A stretch of DNA of 64,000 bases. It comes from Novipirellula galeiformis (GTDB lineage: Bacteria > Planctomycetota > Planctomycetia > Pirellulales > Pirellulaceae). The position numbers and the translations under genes were made by a program. The notes beneath the pieces were generated by a model. The model searched no databases. It was not told the DNA's origin and saw only the letters and a program-made list of their open reading frames with translations. The DNA is taken from assembly GCF_007860095.1 (NCBI RefSeq), contig NZ_SJPT01000003.1, positions 641,764-705,763 of the forward strand, read 5' to 3'. Shown in pieces: positions 34,729 through 41,108 of this stretch. Within the stretch, counting starts at the first letter, position 1. Each line of letters opens with the position of its first letter.

Positions 34729-35831
34729 TCGTCCTTCTTGCCCTCGTTGCCGGGATTTTGCTGGCCTATGCCAACGGTGCAAACGACAACTTCAAAGGCG
34801 TCGCCACGTTGTATGGCAGCGAGACGACGACGTACCGTCGAGCACTCATGTGGGCGACGGCAACCACGGCGGCAGGTTCGCTGACGGCCGTTTGGCTCGC
34901 CCGCGAATTGCTAGAACGATTCTCGGGAAAAGGAATCGTGCCGGACGCACTCGTGGCTCAGAATGAATTCGGAGTTGCCGTCGCGTTGGCGGCAGGAATC
35001 ACTGTGATGCTGGCCAGCCGCCTTGGATTTCCGATCTCCACCACCCATGCTTTGGTGGGGGCGATGGTCGGGGCGGCGGGTGCCTCATCCTTTGCCGTCG
35101 ATTGGAATATTCTGTCGTCCAAGCTGATGGCACCGCTGCTGCTGAGTCCCTTGGTTGCGATCCTCGTTACAACAGTCCTCTATTTGACGTTTCGTCGAAC
35201 TCGGGTCGCGATGGGGATTGCGAAAGAAACATGCCTTTGCAGTGGTCGTGAAGTCGTCGAGGTTGTTCCGCTGGGATCGGGCGTGATGGCTATGGCCCGC
35301 GCCGAGGAGCTTTCGATCACGTTGGGGACAAACGTAAGCTGCCGAGATCACTACGCCGGAACGTTTGTGGGTGTCGATGCTCGCCAATTGCTCGACGCAA
35401 TGCATTTTCTTTCCGCCGGAATGGTGAGTTTCGCGCGTGGCTTGAATGACACGCCAAAGATCGCTGCGCTGCTATTGATTGTTCCAGCCCTGAATTCGCT
35501 CACCGCGACGGTCGTGTGCGGCTTGGCGATCGCCATCGGTGGCTGGCTCGGTGCGAAGAAGATCGCCGAGAAACTGAGTCACGGCATCACCGAAATGAAC
35601 GCAGGCCAGGGTTTCTCCGCCAATCTCGTCACGTCGGTCTTGGTCGTGTTCGCGAGCCGTTGGGGGTTGCCCGTTTCGACCACCCATGTATCCTGCGGCG
35701 CCCTGTTTGGAATTGGAAGTGTCACAGGCCAAGCACACTGGAAGTCGATCGGCCAAATCTTGCTCGCTTGGGTCACGACACTCCCGGCAGCGGCGGTCAT
35801 CGCGTGGTTCGTTTTCAACGTGTTAACGTAG
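34725..35831 (+). CDS. PiT family inorganic phosphate (arsenate?) permease
   Basis: 368 residues, about ten membrane segments in two repeats. The PiT signatures are ANGANDNFKGVATLYGS near 14-30 with FPISTTHALVGAMVG, and in the second half ARGLNDTPKIAALL with LPVSTTHVSCGALFG. PiT permeases move metal-phosphate or proton-phosphate; arsenate is a common alternative substrate. The gene is translationally coupled to arsS (ATGA overlap), which is unusual for a phosphate permease and suggests a role in arsenate/phosphate handling in the arsenosugar module (inference). A region of 231 bases with no recognised gene follows. Confidence 0.92.
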   Translation: MIVLLALVAGILLAYANGANDNFKGVATLYGSETTTYRRALMWATATTAAGSLTAVWLARELLERFSGKGIVPDALVAQNEFGVAVALAAGITVMLASRLGFPISTTHALVGAMVGAAGASSFAVDWNILSSKLMAPLLLSPLVAILVTTVLYLTFRRTRVAMGIAKETCLCSGREVVEVVPLGSGVMAMARAEELSITLGTNVSCRDHYAGTFVGVDARQLLDAMHFLSAGMVSFARGLNDTPKIAALLLIVPALNSLTATVVCGLAIAIGGWLGAKKIAEKLSHGITEMNAGQGFSANLVTSVLVVFASRWGLPVSTTHVSCGALFGIGSVTGQAHWKSIGQILLAWVTTLPAAAVIAWFVFNVLT

Positions 35832-36062
35832 CCTCGTCTCTACGCGAAAATTCGAACTGCAATGACACGATGAACCCACTGAAGAATTCGAGTCATCGTG
35901 TGCTCGCGGCTCTCCAAAGCCTGGCGTGACGAAGACTCGGACGACTCCGGCGCTGAATTCAGAACGAAAAGCACAGTTTCTGAACGAATCGCACAATCCT
36001 AGAACGGACCGCACAAGGGCATCCAGCGCGTCGCCGATCCCTTTCGGGATTGAGTGTGCATC

Positions 36063-37088
36063 CTAGGGTGAGCTGCTAATAGAGGTATCCGGATGGAAGG
36101 CATACCAGGCGAACCACAATGAGTACATCCAATGAAGCCCTTCGTCCGCCTCGACGACTCGCAAACGATTCGCTTCGCGGTGGAAGGCGATCGTCACGTT
36201 TTTGCCTCCAACCGTGTCTTGTAGCGTGCTATCGGCGTTGCCAAACGCCGATAGCGGATAGGCTCGAGCCGTGCCATCATCCGTCCAAACCCCCAGCACA
36301 GGCGTTTTCGTTGGCAATGCGTTGCTAACGGGCTGGACTGGGAACATCAGTTGTGGATTGGTGAAATATCCGGCATACGGACTTCGCCCGTAGTCACGTC
36401 GATGGCCGGTTTGCTCCGATAGAACTTGCGTGTTCGGATATCGCGTGAGCCAGTCCTTCCATGTCGTTAACTCAAGCGGTACCGCGCGCAGCGACTTGTC
36501 CGCTGCGGGGCCGGAAATCCCTTGGGTCTTCACCTGTGACCACAGACTTTCGGATTGGCCGCCGCGATCATACATCAACACATTGCTGTTGTAGAGCAAA
36601 CCGGAGACACCAAACTCTCGCTCGCCAAGCGGCGTCCGTCGGTCGAAAACTGCGGCCGAATCGCACAGCGGGCAATACGTCACCGCAATCGGTAGCTGAC
36701 CAATGCGATCGTTGACGATTTCGTGATAGTTGAGAATTCGGAGCGGATAGGCGCGTGCCTGGGAGTCAGCAAAAACGCCAATCACCCGGTCGCTCGGACG
36801 CAAGTACGTGGCGTTCCCACCGGTGACCATTGCGGGATTGGTGAGTGCCGGTATGCCATCCTTTGGCGGTCCGCCTGATTGAATCTCCGCTGCTGGGACG
36901 GTCAAACCTCTCAAGTCGAACGCAGGTCCAAGGGGGCCTTGAATTTGAGTCAACGGAACGCTGTTTTGATTTGGCGGTGCAGCCGCATCCCGGAGAGAAT
37001 GATTTATGGACCAGATTGCGAATGCGAGGGACGACACGACAAACGCCCCGGCCCAATAGAGCCGATTCTTCAAAACCAAATTCATCAC
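36063..37088 (-). CDS. DUF3179 protein, membrane-anchored
   Basis: 341 residues. An N-terminal hydrophobic anchor (AGAFVVSSLAFAIWSI) precedes the DUF3179 domain: AYPLRILNYHEIVND, PIAVTYCPLCDSAAVFDR, FGVSGLLYNSNVLMYDR, ESLWSQ and NVTIAFHREANRLRV are all family hallmarks. The CPLC pair could be redox-active or bind metal. Function of the family is unknown; it is often found near redox or metal genes. The start ATG 37088 lies 65 bases from a GTGA-N6-TCAC motif shared with the divergent small lipoprotein. It is convergent with the PiT gene. Confidence 0.92.
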   Translation of the reverse strand: MMNLVLKNRLYWAGAFVVSSLAFAIWSINHSLRDAAAPPNQNSVPLTQIQGPLGPAFDLRGLTVPAAEIQSGGPPKDGIPALTNPAMVTGGNATYLRPSDRVIGVFADSQARAYPLRILNYHEIVNDRIGQLPIAVTYCPLCDSAAVFDRRTPLGEREFGVSGLLYNSNVLMYDRGGQSESLWSQVKTQGISGPAADKSLRAVPLELTTWKDWLTRYPNTQVLSEQTGHRRDYGRSPYAGYFTNPQLMFPVQPVSNALPTKTPVLGVWTDDGTARAYPLSAFGNADSTLQDTVGGKNVTIAFHREANRLRVVEADEGLHWMYSLWFAWYAFHPDTSISSSP

Positions 37089-37152
37089 AAATTCTTCCCA
37101 TCCGTCGAGTTCAAAAATAGTTGCGAAAAGAATGACGCAACCGTTTCAATAT

Positions 37153-37166
37153 GTGAGCTGCTTCAC
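37153..37166. promoter_or_regulatory. Putative operator GTGA-N6-TCAC, copy 3
   Basis: GTGAgctgctTCAC lies between DUF3179 (start 37088) and the small lipoprotein (start 37268). The first half and centre GTGAGCTG are identical to copy 1. Confidence 0.45.
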
Positions 37167-37267
37167 TGACGAACCCACGCAGTGTCTGGTAGGTTCTAAT
37201 CACCAAAATGGGGCACCATCACAAATGGGGTGTCCCCAAAACGATTCAATACTTAGTGGAGATAGAC

Positions 37268-37450
37268 ATGAAATCCAAATTCGCAAAAGCACTTGTTGTC
37301 ACGTTCTGCTGGTTACCGATAGCGGGATGCTCGTCGGACGTTCCACCGCCTTCGTCCGCACCCGCGGTTGACACGGATGCTGTACCGAGTGGTTCGGGAA
37401 CGACCGACGAGGCACCTAAACCATCGCAAGGCTCTGGTTCATCAAACTGA
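37268..37450 (+). CDS. Small lipoprotein, Ser/Pro-rich
   Basis: 60 residues from ATG 37268, with GTGGAG about eleven bases upstream. Basic start, hydrophobic core and lipobox IAGC (Cys near 20) are followed by a disordered Ser/Pro/Gly/Asp tail. The frame is open upstream to 37208, but the signal peptide fixes the start. The type resembles many tiny planctomycete lipoproteins. Function unknown; divergent from DUF3179 and under a shared putative operator. Confidence 0.65.
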   Translation: MKSKFAKALVVTFCWLPIAGCSSDVPPPSSAPAVDTDAVPSGSGTTDEAPKPSQGSGSSN

Positions 37451-37482
37451 CACAGTGCCATTGGCCTCCGTGCATTTCAGGT

Positions 37483-37881
37483 TTAGCGTCGTCGCAGACG
37501 CAGCCTGCGATGTCCGGCATGCGGACGAGCGTTGCAACTGGCGGAAACGCCTACTGAATATCTCGACGCGCAGACTTGCGGCGTGGGAGTCGAGTAAGAG
37601 TGATAACTTGGGTACGTGACTGGAGCACTCGACGCTACAACGGATCCGCCGCAGTTCCCTGATGCACAACCAGCCCCGGCAACCATCGGGGGCGAAGTGC
37701 TGGAACTCTTGGGACCAGCGTACGGAGGAACTGAGTGAGCCGGAGCAGAACCTGTCGACATTGACGGTGCTGAATAGTTACCGCGCGACCCGCTTTGTGC
37801 GAAGGCGTCTGAACCCAACAGGCAAACCGACACGGCCGATACAAATAGAAAACCCAGCGTTCGCTTGGACACAAATTTCAT
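37483..37881 (-). CDS. Small secreted Ser/Pro-rich protein with Cys pairs
   Basis: 132 residues. A clear signal peptide (RTLGFLFVSAVSVCLLGSDAFA) is followed by low-complexity Ser/Pro/Gly/Tyr sequence, a CASGNCGG pair, a second CASRYSVGVSASC pair and a basic C terminus (HRRLRLRRR). It is convergent with the small lipoprotein at 37268 (32 bases apart) and similar in style to the lipoprotein at 31544. Function unknown. Confidence 0.65.
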   Translation of the reverse strand: MKFVSKRTLGFLFVSAVSVCLLGSDAFAQSGSRGNYSAPSMSTGSAPAHSVPPYAGPKSSSTSPPMVAGAGCASGNCGGSVVASSAPVTYPSYHSYSTPTPQVCASRYSVGVSASCNARPHAGHRRLRLRRR

Positions 37882-38140
37882 CGTGAGAGTCTCGTCTTAA
37901 GGAAGAACCAAAATGCTGCTGATACGACCATTCGCATCAGGCTGATAAGGCATTCTGGGTGGACCTGCGAGAAAGGGCTGTGCGGCACCTCACAGATGAC
38001 AAATTTCGCCTGAAATGCATTTATGAATGCCTCCTACTCGGCCTCTTCTACGGCCGACAACATCTGGCCCCAAGACGCCAGTCGCGCAGCGGCACAGGGG
38101 CGTTTTTTACTTGGAATCCTTAGGAACCTGTTGTCACCAA

Positions 38141-38446
38141 TCACCATAAGATTCGGGGCAATGATGCACCCCCGGTAACCGAACGAAATGGTCCGCGTCC
38201 GTGAGACAGTCGTTGAGCATCCACGAAGTCGGTGGTGCTATTGCCATAGGCATTCAGCGCAATAACCTGTTCACTCGCGTCCAAACTCGCTTGCGAATTG
38301 CGTGGCGATTCGCAAAACTTTTCGCTTATGAAATGTCTCGCGACGTGAGTGACTTCAAACGATTCGTCGTTGGCCAATGCATGCGGTTGACCGTCTTGCT
38401 AAATGAAGTGGCCGAGTCTTTGATACTCAACGATCAAACGACGCAT
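38141..38446 (-). pseudogene. Cassette-like gene with an in-frame amber codon
   Basis: From ATG 38446 the frame reads MRRLIVEYQRLGHFI, then TAG (38401-38399), then continues without further stops for about 85 codons (QDGQPHALANDESFEV.., DASEQVIALNAYGNSTTDF..) to the stop at 38141. The continuous good frame across the stop suggests a recently broken gene or a downstream restart at TTG 38377. It lies directly after attC-like element A on the minus strand, as expected for a cassette. Family unknown. Confidence 0.4.
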
Positions 38447-38466
38447 CGTGATTTTGTGCACGGTTG

Positions 38467-38635
38467 ACGGAAGTTTTTTACGTCACCGTCGAGAACGAAG
38501 CGGTGGACTCTGAATTGCCAAACCGTTTACCAACCAATGCCTGCGCCAACAAAAGCCCGCGCCAACAAAAGCCCGCGTCAGCGAAACATGGAAGGTGATC
38601 GCGAAACGACCTTGCGAAAAAAACATCTAGCACGC
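38467..38635 (-). repeat. attC-like element A
   Basis: Core shared with B, C and E: TTTTTTACGTCACCGTC, GAACGAAGCG, GGACTCTGAA, TTTACCAAC, then AAAAGCCCGCG and GCGAAACATGGAAGGTGATC. It has an internal 16-base duplication (GCCAACAAAAGCCCGC twice). The left arm ACGTCACCGTC.GAACGAAGCG and the right arm can pair. Outer core sites are diverged. Confidence 0.6.
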
Positions 38636-38644
38636 CCCGCCGTG

Positions 38645-39058
38645 CTACGAGCGATTCCGCACGACAACAAGGACGCCACCAACGTAGCCGATGACAATGT
38701 ATGCAGCGGGAACCGCTACCAAGCTCCACGCAATGGGCGGATGCAAACGTATCTGGGTCGCACCGATGAGCGTAAGAACGATACAGCCAATATCCGCGAT
38801 GTCGCTGTCAAACCAATGTTTCCACCATGTCATCGGGATGCTGTACACCATCTCAGCACTCACGGTGTAGCGGTCATCTTCGTCGCGTTGTCCAACCAAA
38901 TCGTCGAGTCGTGAACGACTCCAGATACCAGTCGCATCAGCCACGGAATCAAAGGTGGGATGCCCCGTTTCCAGATCACGGCGTGTATCCCTTGATGCTA
39001 CAAGCGATGCACCTGCGGCTACGAGAACGATGGCAAAGAGTATAAAGAACGACAGCAT
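38645..39058 (-). CDS. Small membrane protein of unknown function (cassette-like)
   Basis: 137 residues. A signal-like N-terminal segment (MLSFFILFAIVLVAAGASL), a polar middle (DLETGHPTFDSVADATGIW..DEDDRYTVSAEMVYSIPM) and two C-terminal membrane segments (IADIGCIVLTLIGATQIRL; SLVAVPAAYIVIGYVGGVLVVV). No family recognised. The gene fills the space between attC-like elements A and B exactly and has the same orientation as the other cassette-like genes. Confidence 0.7.
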   Translation of the reverse strand: MLSFFILFAIVLVAAGASLVASRDTRRDLETGHPTFDSVADATGIWSRSRLDDLVGQRDEDDRYTVSAEMVYSIPMTWWKHWFDSDIADIGCIVLTLIGATQIRLHPPIAWSLVAVPAAYIVIGYVGGVLVVVRNRS

Positions 39059-39084
39059 TAGGGCGATTTCGTTCGTGCATCGAA

Positions 39085-39232
39085 AGGTTGTTACGTCACC
39101 ACCGTGAACGAAGCGGTTGACTCTGAATCGCCAAACAGTTTACCAACAATTGCCTTACCATCAAAAGCCCGCGTCCGCGAAACAGGGAAGGTGATCACGC
39201 AGCGACTAGCGCATAAATCATATTGGGTGACC
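39085..39232 (-). repeat. attC-like element B
   Basis: TTACGTCACCACCGTGAACG at 39091-39110, GACTCTGAATCGCCAAACAG, TTTACCAACAA, AAAAGCCCGCGTCCGCGAAAC, GGGAAGGTGATCACGC, and the right end CATATTGGGTGACCGG matching CATGTTATGCGACCGG of element C. The outermost left core is diverged. Confidence 0.6.
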
Positions 39233-39237
39233 GGCAC

Positions 39238-39648
39238 CTATGGTTGATTGTCGGCCGCCAATTGCGAGAGTGCCGTAACGGCATCGTCGACGCGTGACAA
39301 GGGAACGAAGAGGTGGTCATGGTAGAAGGCGGCCACGATGTTCGCACTGATACCACGCTCCGATAACGCGGCGGCAATTGCGGCCGTTAAGCCAACCGCT
39401 TGCAGGTCGGAATGCACACTTAGAGAAATCAAGGCGTATTCACCGTCATAAATCTCCCCCGCCGTATCAGCGCGTTCTTTGGGCACAATCAATGTCAGCC
39501 CCTCTTTTTCAGAGAACGTGGCAATCGGATCGAGCTCGGCCCCATCACCGTAAATAGCGAGTGGTCGCGACAGGAATACGTACACTTGGGGTGACACGAC
39601 AGGCGCCAGAGTTGCGAGCAAGGTCGGTAGGTCAGATGTACCGCGCAT
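39238..39648 (-). CDS. ACT-domain protein (cassette-like)
   Basis: 136 residues from ATG 39648. It reads MRGTSDLPTLLATLAPVV, then EGLTLIVPKERAD and the ACT-like repeat YALISLSVHSDLQAVGLTAAIAAALSERGISANIVAAFYHDHLFVPLSRVDDAVTALSQ in conserved blocks; this matches the small stand-alone ACT_7/CASTOR-like proteins. They probably bind amino acids or similar small ligands. The start lies 15 bases inside the GTTAGGC core site of element C and the stop abuts element B. ACT-domain proteins are frequent cassette cargo. The frame to 39687 runs into element C and is rejected. Confidence 0.85.
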   Translation of the reverse strand: MRGTSDLPTLLATLAPVVSPQVYVFLSRPLAIYGDGAELDPIATFSEKEGLTLIVPKERADTAGEIYDGEYALISLSVHSDLQAVGLTAAIAAALSERGISANIVAAFYHDHLFVPLSRVDDAVTALSQLAADNQP

Positions 39649-39659
39649 CAGAAATCGAG

Positions 39660-39805
39660 GTCGCCTAACAGCAGGTTTTGACGTCACCGCCGTAAACGAA
39701 GCGAGTGACTCTGATACAAGAGAAAGTTTACCAACAAAAGCCTGCGGTGCGAAACACGGAAGGTGATCGCGAAGCGACTCAGCGTAAAAACCATGTTATG
39801 CGACC
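39660..39805 (-). repeat. attC-like element C (best preserved)
   Basis: 146 bases bounded by GGTCGCCTAAC (39659-39669) and GTTATGCGACC (39795-39805), inverse matches of each other with one mismatch. On the minus strand the outer site is GTTAGGC, a perfect match to the integron core GTTRRRY, and the inner site is GCATAAC (RYYYAAC with one mismatch). Further inverse arms follow (GGTTTTGACG against the complement of GCGTAAAAACC). Confidence 0.7.
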
Positions 39806-39814
39806 GGCGCGTTG

Positions 39815-40126
39815 CTAACGAGCGTTGCCACGGAACACGAGCAATTCGTAGCAGGCACGACCGACAACCAAGATCGGAAACGCCACAACGACGAGTGCGA
39901 TTGAATGCACCGGCGAGGGAATCAACACAGAGCCGGCGATGCAGAGTCTTGCGAATCCGGGGACGATCTTGCCGATGAGCTCCAGCCGAGTGTCGCGGTC
40001 ACGAGCGTAGGGCAATGAATAGAGCATCCACGCAAGGTGCACAACGAAGAAGAGCACGCCGAACGAGATAACGAGATAGCGAGATAGCGAAACCAGTCGT
40101 GCATGAAAGTAATCCGCCTGAGTCAC
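39815..40126 (-). CDS. Small membrane protein of unknown function (cassette-like)
   Basis: 103 residues with two strong hydrophobic stretches (YLVISFGVLFFVVHLAWMLYSL and LIPSPVHSIALVVVAFPILVV) around a charged loop (PYARDRDTRLELIGKIVPGF). No family recognised. The ATG at 40126 is 15 bases inside the GCCTAAC site of element D (GTTAGGC on the minus strand), and the stop lies 10 bases before element C. It fills one complete cassette unit. Confidence 0.72.
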   Translation of the reverse strand: MTQADYFHARLVSLSRYLVISFGVLFFVVHLAWMLYSLPYARDRDTRLELIGKIVPGFARLCIAGSVLIPSPVHSIALVVVAFPILVVGRACYELLVFRGNAR

Positions 40127-40137
40127 CGATCGACTAG

Positions 40138-40190
40138 GTCGCCTAACGGGAGCTTTTTACGTCACCGCCATGAACGATGCGAGTGACTTT
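40138..40190 (-). repeat. attC-like element D (left half only)
   Basis: AGGTCGCCTAAC at 40136-40147, then TTTTTACGTCACCGCCATGAACGATGCGAGTGACT, matching the left half of element C. The right half is missing; from about 40190 the sequence is unrelated, so the array was probably cut here. Confidence 0.6.
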
Positions 40191-41037
40191 ATGTTACGAG
40201 AGATGGCCACCGGGGACGATGGCCACCGGGGACAGTCCCTGGGACAGGGAAGCCCGGAGGAGGACAGTGATCGTACGGAAGTCGGTGAGCACGGAGATGC
40301 CAAATTGGCTGGCCAACAATTGCCTCTCTGACGTCGGTTCTCGCATTTTCGAACCCATCATTTTTCAACCTTCTCGTCCGGCTACTCGTGTGGGGGCTGC
40401 GGACTACGAACGGCGTCTCGCCACGGGCACATCAGTCCGGATCGAGAACATGAGCGGGTTGGTGCAACCTAGCGAAAAGGAAAGCTAGGTTAGAAAATGG
40501 GAGGTTAAAAAATTGGATCGCCAAACCAAGCAAGTTGATCGCTCATTCAAGCCAGGCATGGGATTAATCACGTCCTGCTTCAAGGGAACGCTGATCGATG
40601 TCTTTTCCCGGACAACGGGGCGTCGTCAATCAAGCAGCATCGCGGTCGCGATATGAATCGAGGTGGGGGCGATCGTTATTTCAGCGGGATCAGAGACCAC
40701 TGAGGTGGCAGGACGCGCAGTGGAGAAGCAGCAAAACGGAGTTGCCCGTTTGCCATACGAGAAACGCACCGGCACAAACTGCCGCGATGAACAACCGATG
40801 CATGTACAAATCCCACCGCTTTCGCGTGCGGATCACCTTGGTGGGTTCATCGGTCAGGTTTGATCTGCGTCGGCAAAACGAGGGCAAACACGACTGGAGG
40901 GCATGCTTTACTGGCGCGGAGCTCCACCGCTGGAAGCTCGCGAATTTAGTTTTCAATGTCCGTACATGCAAACGACCGACCGACGCCCCGACAGTGGCAG
41001 CGAGCTCGTGAGTGCACGGGATCAGGATAAGAGGCAC
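40191..41037. other. Intergenic region, 850 bases
   Basis: It starts with a 16-base tandem duplication (GATGGCCACCGGGGAC at about 40205 and 40221), then sequence without a recognised gene. A perfect inverted repeat AACCTAGC/GCTAGGTT with a 10-base spacer is at about 40469-40494. A possible short membrane frame on the minus strand (40690-40810) is too weak to call. Confidence 0.5.
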
Positions 41038-41039
41038 TC

Positions 41040-41076
41040 AAAAAAAAAGCGGCGACATGATTTCCATGTCGCCGCT
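41040..41076 (-). terminator. Rho-independent terminator of fusA
   Basis: On the minus strand, AGCGGCGACATG pairs with CATGTCGCCGCT (41065-41076 with 41048-41059), a 12-bp perfect stem with a 5-base loop, followed by at least eight T. It lies about 30 bases after the fusA stop. Confidence 0.93.
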
Positions 41077-41108
41077 CTGGTCGATCGATTCATCGCAACT
41101 GCGATTGC

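Noticed and set aside
40690-41037. 115-codon minus-strand frame with a hydrophobic end
   Set aside because: Only the last 40 residues look membrane-like; no ribosome site or family, and it ends in unrelated sequence.
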